A stretch of 64,000 bases of DNA from Coxiella-like endosymbiont (GCF_030643785.1 NZ_CP094378.1:1240001-1304000), one strand, 5' to 3'; shown: positions 23,985 through 34,814, counted from the first letter of the stretch. Numbers and translations are program-made. Notes: a model not told the origin generated them from the letters alone.

Positions 23985-24265
23985 TATTTTTAAATATTAT
24001 TCCTTGTAATTATATCGACTGTTTGATTAATATAATCAACTCTTACTCAAAATTTAAGACTTTATAAGTCACTGATTGATTATTTTCTTTTGGATAAATA
24101 AAAACAACTGCATCATTTCCTAAGGCGAGCTCTAATCGAATATACTTTTCTTATTTAATATCTAAACTAAGAATATTAATGTAAAAATCTTTAGATTTTT
24201 TCAGATCGTCAATAGAAAAATCGCTGAATATATTTTTCAATTTAAATATTTTTGATTTCTCCTTT
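23985..24265 (-). pseudogene. Glyoxalase-fold (VOC) protein, decayed
   Basis: Reads LKNIFSDFSIDDLKKSKDFY, INILSLDIK, stop, then YIRLELALGNDAVVFIYPKE and NNQSVTYKVLNFE, which is the pattern of small VOC/bleomycin-resistance-like proteins. AAGGAG lies just upstream but the start codon is gone (ATTTAAATTG), and at least two stops interrupt it. Confidence 0.7.
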
Positions 24266-24419
24266 TTTTAAGGATAGAAATTTTTTTAAATCAACTAATT
24301 CACCTTCATTGTATCTCTATAAGTAAGGATCTGAAATCGCATAAATAGGGATAAGCGACCATCGATTCCACTTCTTTTTTACTTATCGAAATAAAATTTC
24401 CTTCATTGAGATAATCTTC

Positions 24420-24880
24420 ATATCTCACTAAATTTTTTTCGAAATAATAAGTAATTCAGAACCAAATAGTATTTATATCCTAGAGATTCATAAAAAGCAT
24501 ATGTTCCGCTTTCTCTTCGATGATTATAAGTAATAAGCTCCATTATATTCGATCTATGCTCGATACGATATTTTTCTGCTAATGCCAGCAATCGATTTCC
24601 AATTACTTGACCTCGGTAATTTTCATTAATGATTAATATGTAAATGTGTCAGTATTTTCGATATATTCTGAATTTTTGATAGCGCCTGAAAGCAATTAAA
24701 CCTACGATTGTATTTTTTGTTCGGCGATGATCATTTTATGGTTAGTAATATTAAAAGCTGCCATTCGTGCTTCCACGCTTTCTAATGACATCAAATATCC
24801 TAGTTGTTCTAATAAATTTGCTAATTGAGATGCATTCTTTTATGTTGCATTTAGATTTCCATTTTAAAACGTAGGCATCT
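24420..24880 (-). pseudogene. GNAT acetyltransferase, decayed
   Basis: From about 24830 downward it reads ASQLANLLEQLGYLMSLESV, EARMAAFNITNHKMIIAEQK, IINENYRGQVIGNRLLALAE (the acetyl-CoA-binding motif A, normally RGxGIG) and TYAFYESLGYKYY. Frame changes and a stop separate these pieces. The former substrate is unknown. Confidence 0.75.
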
Positions 24881-24974
24881 TAAGGTGTTTGTTAACCCTT
24901 TCGTGTTTCTATTAGATCTCTATTTTCTTAATTCAAATTTTTCATCAATTTTTTTCAAAGTATCAACTAGCCTT

Positions 24975-26086
24975 TTATAAGTAATTCCTACCTGTTGCAC
25001 TATCGTTATACCTACAAAGCATTGTTAACAGATTTCTACGACGCGCGTCGTTGCAAAACATAGCGAGCATAATTCCGACCGGTTTTGCAAAAAATTCAAC
25101 ATAGCGCTTAGAAAATTGTCTCTCTTCATTCATAGAAAATCCAATAGATAAAATTAATGGATAACAATAAAGACTTATAAATGGGATATTAATAGAGACA
25201 GGCAATTGAGGTATGTTATTGGAACCACGAGCTCTCCTATTGATAATCTGATTAATCGTCGAATAGGGCTCAATAATTTCTTCCGAGGGTTGGGAAAATT
25301 TTTTGATTACGTATAATCGCAATAGGGTCATCTTTTGCTCTATTTTTTCTAGCAATATCATGCACAATATCATGCAGACGAGTTGCTGAAAGAGACACTA
25401 CCTGTGCTCTTCCGGCTTAAAACGTAAATGGATTGATTCGACGGCATAGAGATCGGGATTTTTTAATGAAGTGGCTACATCCCACTCTCGTTCGGGAATA
25501 TCCAGTTTAATAATTCGATCTTCCCTTTCCGCCTTATAATCTATACCATGATGATAAATGTCCATCCCCTATGCATTTTAGGACTTAATAGTAATCCACC
25601 ATTATGCATGGGATCACAAAAAAATGAATATAAAGTAACGTTAAACAATTCCGGACCACATTTATCGCTAGCGAATATAAAATAAAAGATTCTGCATGTC
25701 GATGTTCTTACTGAGGATTAAGAGTGAATTTGATTTCTGCAACTCCTGGGTCTGTGGTCTGCACCTCGAACATTTCCGGAAAGCGCATCGACCAGTAAAT
25801 TTTGGCCTGCCCGATAATTACCCTGATTTTTTCGACATTAGTGTCAGCAAGAAAAGCTTGCCATGTAAAACCCACATGTACTTCTTCATCTCCTAAGCCT
25901 TACTGATGTAAAAAAACAATAGAAATATGGTTCACCCCTAAATGTAATAAGTCCATCGATTAATAATTTAAAATCGATGTGTTTTTACAAAAATGTTTGA
26001 ACAGGATCTAGTATTTCAACTGTAGATCGGATATGACAGCTAATACTACCTGCATCAGCTTTTATGGCACTCAAAGTAATTTCCAC
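24975..26086 (-). pseudogene. Class V (archaeal-type) fructose-1,6-bisphosphate aldolase/phosphatase, decayed
   Basis: The order of fragments matches the bifunctional FBP aldolase/phosphatase: VEITLSAIKADAGSISCH at the N-terminus (GTG 26086), AGQNLLVDALSGNVRGA, FFCDPMHNGGLLLSPKMHRG, KNPDLYAVESIHLRFK, KDDPIAIIRNQKIFQPSEE and RARGSNNIPQLPVSIN, with the longest remaining open part at 24975-25373. Stops and shifts are frequent. This enzyme would have served gluconeogenesis. A 12-bp tandem duplication lies at 25353-25376. I am fairly sure of the family from the motif order, but have not aligned it. Confidence 0.75.
25353..25376. repeat. 12-bp tandem duplication
   Basis: CAATATCATGCA occurs twice head to tail (25353-25364 and 25365-25376) inside the fructose-bisphosphatase remnant. 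Confidence 0.85.
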
Positions 26087-26180
26087 ATAACCTACTGGAA
26101 AAAAGGCGTTTTGATTATACTTCGATCTTCACTCTCTGCCAAAGAATTCCTAGTATAAAGAGTTGAGACAAAAATTAATC

Positions 26181-27371
26181 ATGAGTTTACAGGCGAACGA
26201 AATTTGGCTAAATAATCCAGTTCTTGGGTAAGATAATTAAGAAAAAATAGAAATTTTACGCACATCCTAACATCCTAATTTGCTTATTTTTAAAGTTTCG
26301 GTCTAAATCTGTTAAGCTGGTTATTGTTTACGTATTATAAAAAATGCACTGCTTAAAATTTGTAATGAAACGACTTACCTAGGTGAACGGATTTCTTTGG
26401 GATTGCCTCTGCCTGAATTATTCAGTTGTGCGCCTATATACATGTCTATTAAAGTCGTTCACGGAAAAGAAAAAAGATCATTTTCTCTTAATCATTGCTG
26501 CTCTACATGGTGATCAACTTAATGGTATGGAAATCATTAATCGTTTATTAGACAGCCTTCTTAAAAAGGCTTGCGAGGATTTTTATTGCCATCCCGGTTA
26601 TGAACGTATACGGTTTTCATTAATTGATCTCGCTATTTTTTAACACACAGGCGGGATCGACTTCGATCGAAGCTTTCCGGGTTCTAAATACGGCTCTCAT
26701 GCCGCGTATCTCGCCGATCTTTTCACTCGAGAAATATTAATAAAAGCTAATTATTGTATTGATCTTCAGACAAGTCGTTTAAACCAAAATAATTTAACTC
26801 AAATTTATTTTAATTTCTATGACGAAACTTCTAAATAATTAGACGTTTTATTTGGCGCTCTAGTAATTTTCGGACACCCCTATCAAAAAAGGGTCATTGC
26901 ATGCATTAACCTGTAAAGAAAGAAATTCTTTGTTAGTCTATAAAGCTGGAGAAGCTATGCGTTTTACTGAACATGCCATCAAAATAGGTATCAAAGGAAT
27001 TTCTAAATTTAACCATGATACCCGACTTAGGATGTCATCTTCAAAAAGATAATTAACATTTTCTTTACTAAAGGCACCGTTTGTGTTCATGCTTTAACTA
27101 GTGGAATTAGTTTTTCCAAATTAAAATTGGGACAGCGTATTTCAAAAGGTGGAATTTTATGTGTAATTAATTAAAGATCCTTTTGGAGGTATAGAAAATG
27201 TCACCATTATCAACCCATAAGAAGAAATTATCGTAGGTAAAAACAATTTACCGTTAGTACATGAAGGCAAAATCTTGTTCTAAGTCGCCGTTTTTTCAGA
27301 AATAGAAAAGCGGATCCCCATCTCAAAAACTGAAGAGAAAAAGCATCGAAGAATTTAAAGAAGCCGAATAA
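26181..27371 (+). pseudogene. Succinylglutamate desuccinylase/aspartoacylase family protein, decayed
   Basis: Zinc deacylase of the AstE/AspA family. Starts MSLQANEIWLNNPVLG, then SLGLPLPELFSCAP, LIIAALHGDQLNGMEII (zinc-ligand HGDE is now HGDQ), IDFDRSFPGSKYGSHAAYLA, YCIDLQTSRLNQNNL, GEAMRFTEHAIKIGIKG, and a C-terminal beta-barrel-like part ending near SIEEFKEAE. Several shifts and stops are present, and the ligand Glu change is itself disabling. The next dead gene starts within ten bases, so they were one operon. Confidence 0.8.
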
Positions 27372-27376
27372 TTGTT

Positions 27377-28491
27377 ATGGCAATCACAAAGAAATCACCT
27401 ATTTCATTCTTTGGTCTCATTATATAGCTATTAGCTTCTGTTTTTTTCTTATACGAATTCTTTCTTAGAATATTCATTGGGACTGTGGCATCACAAATTA
27501 TCCCAGATTTGCATCTTTCTCCAGAATCTTTTGCTCTTGTCGGCTCCGATTATTATATCGCTTACGATATCATGCAAATCCTGGTAGAGATTTTAGGAGA
27601 AAAATTTTGAGTCAAATAGATTATCATTTTTTTACTTTGATTTGCGCTAGTTCAGCTTTATTATTTTCAAACACCACAGGATTCACCTTCGCTTTTTTTC
27701 AGTTGAACACTCATGGGCTTTAGTTCTTCTTTTGCTTTTGTTTGCTTGTTAGTAATTGCTACAACTTAATTTCCGCGATATTATTTTGGATTTTTTGCAG
27801 GCGCTTCACACACTTTATTGGAATGATGGGGCCACTTCTAGCTGGTGGTCCATTGATTTCATTTCTAGCCCAAGTTCATGGTAATTGGCGACTAGCTCTT
27901 GCTACCATTCGCGTATTTGGAGTTGTTTTAACTTTCCTCAGTTTGCTTATTGTAAAAAATAAACCACGTAGTCAAGAAATATTGGTTTACTTGAAAAGAT
28001 CTAAAAAATTTCTCAACGCTTGTTTTATTTCAAAACTCGAAAATCTAGTATATTACTTTTTATTCAGCAAGTTTTTATTCATCTCTTTTTATTCTTGGTG
28101 CTATTTGGGGTACTAATTATCTTGAATCAAGAAGCCTTTTTTAGGCACTAGCTGCTGACATGATTTCTTTCACCTAGTTTGTTTTTGCTGTCCGGTGTCT
28201 TTTGCTGGGGGATTTCTCGAATATTGCAAAGAGTCGAAAACCAACGCTTATTTTTTGTGGATACATAGGATTATTTGGCTACAACGCTAACTTCCGGAAT
28301 AGACTTGAATAACACATTAATAATTTTTTGGGAGATTATCTCGCCCTTAATCAGTTTATTTATCAAATCTTTGGTTAACGGCTATTCTCTTTCAGAAACT
28401 GACTATTGGTTTTAGTTTTATGCTCCTACTCAATATTTTATCGTTGATATTAGCAAACTCTCTGGTAAAAGAGACCTACGCAAAACTATAA
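27377..28491 (+). pseudogene. Major facilitator superfamily transporter, decayed
   Basis: Starts MAITKKSPISFFGLII and continues through YEFFLRIFIGTVASQIIPDL, SFALVGSDYYIAYDIMQI, HTLLE, GPLLAGGPLISFLAQ, LGAIWG and ANSLVKETYAKL. The regular hydrophobic segments and the IPDL-SYYIAY-MQIP style of helices 1-2 indicate an MFS permease of about 400 residues. Many stops and shifts. It follows the desuccinylase remnant by five bases, suggesting a former operon. Confidence 0.75.
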
Positions 28492-28558
28492 AAAGAATTA
28501 ATTATATTGAAGATTGATTCTGAAATTACTTAGCTAAAAATCAAAAAGCTAAACTAAC

Positions 28559-28903
28559 TTAATAAATTATGTTTTTCTTATTTTTTTCTTTTTCCTCTTT
28601 TAAGGGTTTAATCTCCGAAGTGACAGAGGATTCTGAAGATTCAGGCGATTCCGTTGCTGGCGAATTACGCAATGCTTCTATATCCTTGAATAAATCATTA
28701 AGTAATCGATTAATTCTGGTAAATTCTTTAGCTTGCTCAGCATGTGTTTTGGCCAATTGTTGCGTCAATAAACTAAGCTTAGCAATTTTCATACCAATTA
28801 CATCATCAGGATTAACATCAGGCGTGCTACCTTCTAGACTAATCATTGACTTAATGTTATTTAAAATACCTTGTAAATCAAATTTTTTACTAGAATTAGT
28901 CAT
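28559..28903 (-). CDS. Small hypothetical coiled-coil protein
   Basis: A 114-residue frame I do not recognise. It has a helical, coiled-coil-prone centre (IAKLSLLTQQLAKTHAEQAK) and an acidic then lysine-rich tail (SSESSVTSEIKPLKEEKEKN). No signal peptide or membrane segment. Its ATG overlaps the stop of the TrpR-like remnant (ATGA), so it was the second gene of a two-gene unit. It is the only undamaged-looking frame of normal composition between 16.2 and 29.3 kb, which argues that it is, or recently was, kept. Confidence 0.55.
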   Translation of the reverse strand: MTNSSKKFDLQGILNNIKSMISLEGSTPDVNPDDVIGMKIAKLSLLTQQLAKTHAEQAKEFTRINRLLNDLFKDIEALRNSPATESPESSESSVTSEIKPLKEEKEKNKKNIIY

Positions 28904-29165
28904 GACTTAACCTCTTTATTAATTAAATATTGTTTTATAAATGTTTTGACTTTATCATCAATTATCTTTAACGCATTTGAACCACGAGTAATTTTGGCCA
29001 CACTAATCAAGGTCGTTAGAAATTTCTCGCTGAGTTTTTTCTCCTTTTATCAGCTCACATTAATTCTGGGCGCATTGCCAATCGCTCTTTTTCTTCCAAG
29101 GTAAATAATAAATAAAAAATTTCATTCAGTTATTCTGTGGTTCCTGCCTTCTGGTATAAAATAAG
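28900..29165 (-). pseudogene. Trp-repressor-like (TrpR/YerC) protein, decayed
   Basis: Reads ELNEIFYLLFTLEEKERLAM, RPELM, then in other frames LIKGEKTQREISNDL (recognition helix-turn-helix region), AKITRGSNALKIIDDKVKTF and IKQYLIN. The helix pair and TRGSNALK are characteristic of the TrpR fold. Two stops or shifts break it. The regulator is presumably lost. Confidence 0.75.
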
Positions 29166-29306
29166 AAACTTAGAAAAACCTTTTGATTTTAGTTAATTTT
29201 AGAGACATCCTTCCCTCCTTATCAGAAGGATTAGACAACAAGGGAAAAATAATGTCAACAGAGCTCCGCCATCACTTTGAAGCAGTTAATGTAAAAATGC
29301 CATTCT

Positions 29307-31039
29307 TTAAGGAACAGTTTGCGCTTCAATATGATCTACCAAAAGTTGTAATTTCTTGCACCCTTGAAATTCATTAATGTCTAACCGATAAGCTAAGTAT
29401 ACGTATTCACAATGGAAATTAGGCCACTCTTCCAGATTAATATGAAAAGCAATACCATCCAGATAATAATTGCTTTCAGGAACTTGCAAAATTAACTTTA
29501 AATGCTGCTGACCTACCACCCGTTGATTAACCAATTTAAAACAACCATCGAAAATAGGCTCCGGAAAGCCTTGTCCCCAGGGCCCCGCCTGATCTACTAA
29601 CTCAGCAAGTTCGAGAGTTAACTCTTCCGAAGTTAACTCTCCATCACTTATTAATCGCAGCCGAAAGTCTTCCTCATTAAAATTTCTTCCCACTTCTGTA
29701 GCAAATGCTTGTTGAAACTCTTCATAGCGCTTTAAGGGCAAGCTAAGACCTGCTGCCATAGCATGGCCCCCAAATTTGGTTATTAGGCCTGGATATTTAG
29801 TAGCAACAGCTTCCAGCACATTGCGAATATGAAGCCCAGAAATAGATCTGGCAGATCCTTTCAAGGTATCATCATTCATTTTTGCAAAAGCAATCGTGGG
29901 GCGATGAACCCGTTCTTTCACTCGGGAGGCTACCAATCCAACAATCCCTTGATGCCATTCTTCCTTATATAAACAAACGCCAGGTGGCAACTGCTGGCTT
30001 AAATTAAGGTGATCAATGGCACTAAATGCCTCTTTTTGCATTTTGGACTCAATAACTCGCCGCTCTTTATTTAAATCATCCAATTGATAGGCAATATCTA
30101 AAGCCGTATTTCTGTTATCCGCCAAGAGACAAGCAACACCTAAGCTCATATCATCTAAGCGTCCCGCCGCATTTAATCGTGGACCGATGGCGAAACTAAG
30201 GTCTGTAGCCCGCAATTTTTCTCGTTTACGCCCGGAAACTTCCAATAATGCCAAAATTCCTTCATGGGCTTGGCCTGCCCGAATGCGTTGTAACCCTTGA
30301 TGAACCAATATCCGATTATTTTTATCTAATGACACAATATCGGCTACTGTGCCCAGTGAGACAAAATCCAAAAATTTCGCCATATTAGGGCAATCGAGTC
30401 CACTTCGTTCAAACCAATTAATTTTTTTAGTTGTGCACGAAATGCCAGCATGAGATAAAAAGCCACCCCTACGCCCGCCAAACATTTACTAGGAAATTTA
30501 TCTTCTTTGCAATTAGGATTTATAATCACACACGCAGGTGGCAATTGCTCGCCCGGGAGGTGATGATCAGTAATTAGCACATCGATTCCTAATTGATTTG
30601 CTCGGACCACACCCGCATGACTTGAAATTCCATTGTCGACCGTAATAATTAAATCAGGCTGTCGAGTGGAAGCTACCTCTACAATTTCTGGCGTCAAGCC
30701 ATAGCCATAAGCAAATCGATTGGGAACCAGATAAGAAACGTTTTCTAGCCCGAATTCACGCAGCGCGCTTACTGTTAAAGCAGTACTTGTTGCTCCATCC
30801 GCATCGAAATCTCCAATAATCATAATATGCTGTTGCTCTTTTAGAGCCTGAATTAGACGCTCCGTTGCTTTATCAATTCCGGACAATAAAGAGTAAGGTA
30901 ACAATTTTTTTAATTCGCGGGATAATTCATCCGGTGAATTAATATTTCTTGCCTGATAAATCCGCCGTAAAACCGGATGAGGATGCTCAAGACCCTCAGT
31001 TAATTTTCGTGCTTCGCGTCGAACAATTTTTTTATCCAC
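29307..31039 (-). pseudogene. recJ: Single-stranded-DNA exonuclease RecJ, single frameshift
   Basis: RecJ is a 5'-3' exonuclease used in recombination repair and as one of the mismatch-repair excision nucleases. The first frame (31039-30344) has the DHH-type metal motifs GDFDADG, TVDNGISSHAG and TDHHLPGE. The second (30485-29307) has GPRLNAAGRL, the HQGIVGLVASR and GGHAMAAG DHHA1 motifs. The join lies in A7 (plus-strand T7, 30422-30428); one added A gives QLKK-INWFERSG. Combined length is about 577, the normal size. No other damage. Confidence 0.9.
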
Positions 31040-31459
31040 AAAACTTCCTTTTTAAATTACATTTTCGCTATGGTCCTAATGTTGACTGTAAATAATAACA
31101 ATAACCATTGTCGGGATACAAGCTTACCATTTCAAATTTATTTTTAGCGATTCTAAAAATTTTGAAGTGCTAATTTTAATTTAAGTAAAAGATAAAATTA
31201 GAATTGATTGGATTATTTGGTGATTAAACACTCTAACGAGATTTTGTAATTTGCTTTTTCCTTGCCGAATCAGAAGATAACTAATTCAAAAAATTAGGAT
31301 AAAAACAGAAAAACACAGATATTCTCTTCTCGCGATTTACTTGTTTTCGTCGTGTACCGAGCATTGAAACCACCCGTTTCTTTAATATTTTCTTAAGCTT
31401 GAGAAGCTCCTATAATGATCTTCCATTGAAAGAAAGCACAAGAAAACCCAAAATAAATC
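31040..31459. other. Intergenic spacer, nothing recognised
   Basis: About 420 bases between the divergently read recJ and the GNAT gene. AT-rich with no frame, RNA gene or strong hairpin that I could see; it presumably holds both promoters. Confidence 0.5.
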
Positions 31460-32026
31460 ATGATCCATATCTTTTATAATGAAGGATTCCCAATTTTAGA
31501 TATTGATGAAAATTTTTTCCTACGGGAACAAATAGTCAAGGACTTAGAAGCTTTCTTCGAATACTACACAAATCCAGAAGTCACTCGTTATATTCTTGCT
31601 TCTAACCCTAGAAATCTAGTCAAGGCTACCGCTGAAATTCATTATTGTCGAGATCTTTTCAAATACAAACACGCCATTTATTGGACACTTGCGCGCAACG
31701 AAGACGACTACATGATTGATAGCGCTATTGGTCTTTATATTAACAATCAACACTATCGCACTGAAATTTGTTACGATCTCTCTCGTCATTATTGGAATAG
31801 AGGCATCGTGAAAAAAGCATTGCGCAAGGTAATTGAATTTTGCTTTAAAAAAACAGCAGTTCACCGGATTGAAGCAATTAGTTTAAAGGAAAACATGATC
31901 TCTATCGCTACCTTCAAAAAAACAGGTTTTTCATGGGAAGGGCCGATGAAAAAATATCGCTATTTCAATGGACGTTCCCATGATATTGAAATTTTTCCTA
32001 TTATTTCGGAAAATGAATCACCTTAA
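31460..32026 (+). CDS. GNAT-family N-acetyltransferase (RimJ/RimL type)
   Basis: A 188-residue protein with the Acetyltransf_3 pattern: FFEYYTNPEVTRYIL near the N-terminus, the central ICYDLSRHYWNRGIVKKALR (motif A, here NRGIVKKAL for the usual GxGIGxEAL), then HRIEAISLKENMISIATFKK and TGFSWEG. It is an intact acetyl-CoA-dependent enzyme by appearance; the acceptor (ribosomal protein N-terminus or a small molecule) cannot be told. The motif A glycines are reduced, so activity is not certain. Confidence 0.72.
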   Translation: MIHIFYNEGFPILDIDENFFLREQIVKDLEAFFEYYTNPEVTRYILASNPRNLVKATAEIHYCRDLFKYKHAIYWTLARNEDDYMIDSAIGLYINNQHYRTEICYDLSRHYWNRGIVKKALRKVIEFCFKKTAVHRIEAISLKENMISIATFKKTGFSWEGPMKKYRYFNGRSHDIEIFPIISENESP

Positions 32027-32158
32027 CTTTTCCTTGCACCTTAGCTACTTCCTCTTTAGGAATATTTTTTCAAAAGCTCTTGACTAATTCGGTATTGAAT
32101 TTCTTTATTAGATATGGTCAATTATGTAGCTTTAAACTTACCTACCCTCGGTCGAATT

Positions 32159-33598
32159 ATGAAACAACCTCGTGCGCTCACACCTTTATTTTTCACCGAG
32201 ATGTGGGAGCGCTTTGGTTTCTATGTTACCCAAAGCCTTCTGATCCTCTATCTCACCAGTGCGCTTAACTTTGCTGATTCACAAGCTTACATGATTCTCG
32301 GCGAGTTTACGGCACTCGTTTACATAGCTCCTTTGGCAGGGGGCTATTTAGCTGATCGAGTGTTTGGCGCTCGTTATGCTATTCTCATGGGCGCTATTTT
32401 TTTAGGCATTGGCTATTTCTTGCTAGGGATTGCTGGTCAAAAATTGCTATTCCTTAGTCTTTCAATTCTCGTAGCAGGCAATGGACTATTAAAGCCTAAT
32501 ATTTCAAGCTTTTTAGGCGAATTTTATTATGAAGACGACCCTCGTCGTGACGCGGGTTTCACTTTATTTTACATTGGCATTAATCTAGGCGGTTTATTAG
32601 CCTTAGGAAGTGCCGGTTTTATTCAAGAAAAATTCGGGTGGAATATAGCCTTCCTTAGTGCAGGGGTTGGTATCGCTATTGCCCTGTTGACATTCTGCTT
32701 CGGTTTCAAAACCTTCGAAAATCGGGGGCTTCCTATCCCTCCTAATCAAATTTCGCCTACATTTTTGAGTGGGTTGCGCTATAAAAGTAGTCTTTTTATA
32801 CTCTTTCTGCTGACTATCATGATCGCTTATTTTTTGTTGAGCAGTAACTCTTTTGCTACCTTGTTTCAATTAATTCTTGGTGTTTTTATCCTCATTGTTT
32901 TGTTCATTATGAACAGTCATTTGAAAAAACGGGTTCGGAATAAATTTCTTGCTCTGATTATTATCGTTCTCGCTTCCATTGTTTTTTGGGGAATGTTTTT
33001 TCAAGCTTTTGCCTCCGTTAATTTATTTACACAGAGGATTGTCGATCGACATATTTTTGGTATATTGATTCCTTCACCGGCATTTATCGCTCTAGAATCC
33101 ATTTTTATTATTTTATTGGGACCTTTCTTAGCTTCCTTATGGCAACGCCTGCATACTAAAAAACTAGACCCGACACCCGGGATAAAATTTTCGTTCGCCA
33201 TGCTTTCTATCGCTCTTGCTATGCTTTTATTAGCACTGGTTATCCATTGGACCGAAGCAAGCGGTCTGGTCCATCCGCTCGGGATCGTGATTTTTTATTT
33301 CTTCTTAACTCTTGGGGAAATGCTCCTCTCTCCTATTGGTTTATCCATGGTGACAGAGTTGTCTCCTCCTCATCTTACAGGGTTAATGGTGGGAATTTGG
33401 TTTATGGCATTGGGATTCGGAGGGCAGCTCTCAGGATTTTTAGCCGAAGCAGCTGGGATTTCTCACCGAGTTCAAGATATTCACGCGGCAAGCGAAATCT
33501 ATAGACACGCCTTTGTGAATAATGCCATCCTTGCTTTTATTGTGGGCTTAGGCTTATTTGCACTAAGCCCCTGGTTAAAACGCTTAATGAAAAGCTAA
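32159..33598 (+). CDS. POT/PTR-family proton-dependent oligopeptide transporter
   Basis: A proton-coupled di/tripeptide importer of the inner membrane. The signature ExxERFxFY appears as EMWERFGFY near the N-terminus, and the second POT motif around GGYLADRVFGAR follows. About 12-14 hydrophobic segments run to the end. ATG 32159 (MKQPRALTPLFFTEMWERF) fits family N-termini; 32114 is also open. Intact, 479 residues. With glutamine synthetase and other amino-acid genes dead nearby, imported peptides may be an important nitrogen source. Confidence 0.88.
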   Translation: MKQPRALTPLFFTEMWERFGFYVTQSLLILYLTSALNFADSQAYMILGEFTALVYIAPLAGGYLADRVFGARYAILMGAIFLGIGYFLLGIAGQKLLFLSLSILVAGNGLLKPNISSFLGEFYYEDDPRRDAGFTLFYIGINLGGLLALGSAGFIQEKFGWNIAFLSAGVGIAIALLTFCFGFKTFENRGLPIPPNQISPTFLSGLRYKSSLFILFLLTIMIAYFLLSSNSFATLFQLILGVFILIVLFIMNSHLKKRVRNKFLALIIIVLASIVFWGMFFQAFASVNLFTQRIVDRHIFGILIPSPAFIALESIFIILLGPFLASLWQRLHTKKLDPTPGIKFSFAMLSIALAMLLLALVIHWTEASGLVHPLGIVIFYFFLTLGEMLLSPIGLSMVTELSPPHLTGLMVGIWFMALGFGGQLSGFLAEAAGISHRVQDIHAASEIYRHAFVNNAILAFIVGLGLFALSPWLKRLMKS

Positions 33599-33657
33599 CT
33601 TAAATCGAGGCTCAAATCTATATTTACTCAAGCCACTTATTTATATTTTAGTTTCAG

Positions 33658-34730
33658 ATGGACGGCGCTGAGCTAACTCAGAAATTGCGATCCAAAGTTC
33701 GAGTTATTAAACACCCTCCCCAGGAGATTATCCTGGAAGACTTTCCCAAGTTGGGATTCGACAGCTCTTCCACTTATCAAGCGACAAGTAATGACTCTGA
33801 TTTGATATTAAAACCCGTGCATCGTTAAAGATCCTATTTTTAGAAAAAGGTAATTTATTTAGTCTTTTGTGAGGTTCTACACCCGGACGGTTGCTCTCCT
33901 CATCCTTCCAATACACGAGAACGTGCTTAAGTCAAATTATGTCCAACGGAGCCGCTGAACAAGATACCCTAGATTGGATTTGAACAAGAATATACCCCCT
34001 TTCAGGGTGCTAGCCACTCGGCTGGCTCAATCAAGGTTTATCTTGCTCCTCAAGAGCCTTTGTATTGTGGTGTAGGGGCAGATGAAGTATTTGGCCATTC
34101 TTTAGTGGGGGAAGAATACGCCCACGCTTTTTTGGATGCCGGAATTATGCTTTTTGGCACGAATGCGGAAGTGATGCCAGGACAATGGGATGGGAATTCC
34201 AAATTGGTTATCGTGGTGTTGATGATAAATCCCTGATCCCCTCACTGTTTCTGATCACCTTTGGCTTGCTCGATGGTTACTGTATCGCATTGGAGAAGAG
34301 TACGTACGTACTACCCTTCACCCGAAACCCATCAAAAGGGGATTGGAATGGAGCTGGCAAGCACACTAAATTTCTTTACTAAAAGTCATACGGTGATTCA
34401 AAAACAGGCAAAAGAAGCTATTGACAGACTATTGAGCGGCTCTCCAGACACCATGAAGCGCATAATCGGCGTTGTTAAATGGGGGGATATGGTCCTGAAA
34501 GCTTACTGGAAAGCATGAAACGGCTCATACCTCACAATTTTCTTTTCCGGCATCGTGTGGGTGCTTTCGTTCAAATTCTACGGCCTGTAGCTTCGCGAGG
34601 ATACGGCTAATATTGAAGACTGCGCCCGAAGAAGAACCCCCGCCAGAGACCGCTCGACCAGGCGCTAACGCCGACTTCTACCAGGTAGCGGCCATTCTTT
34701 TAGAGGTAATTCATTCTTTTAGAGGTAATT
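33658..34730 (+). pseudogene. glnA: Glutamine synthetase (type II-like), decayed
   Basis: Glutamine synthetase makes glutamine from glutamate and ammonia. Ordered fragments: STYQATSNDSDLILKPVHR, CEVLHPDGCSPHPSNTRE, WIGFEQEYTPFQ (metal-binding Glu-Tyr), YCGVGADEVFGHSLVGEEYA, EVMPGQWDGN/EFQIGYRGVD, TLHPKPIKGDWNGAG (ATP site) and ARPGANADFYQVAAILLE. This order fits eukaryotic-type GSII rather than GlnA-I. Many stops and shifts break it. It lies right after the peptide transporter. Confidence 0.85.
34693..34730. repeat. 19-bp tandem duplication, two perfect copies
   Basis: CATTCTTTTAGAGGTAATT at 34693-34711 repeats at 34712-34730, with a worn third copy following. It lies at the 3' end of the glutamine synthetase remnant. 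Confidence 0.92.
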
Positions 34731-34814
34731 TATATAGAGGCAATTTATAGGATTGAATTGCCCGAAACCGATCCGGTAAAAACGATGGTATAGGCATGCA
34801 CTAACTTATAAAAC

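Noticed and set aside
24975-25373. Independent 132-residue protein
   Set aside because: It is the remaining open part of the class V fructose-bisphosphatase remnant, lacking the N-terminal metal site.
16138-29165. Prophage or genomic island integrated at tRNA-Asn
   Set aside because: No integrase, att repeat, phage or mobilisation gene; the remnants are ordinary housekeeping and metabolic genes.
29183-29377. 64-codon plus-strand frame at the recJ end
   Set aside because: Its second half is antisense to recJ and nothing supports it as a gene.
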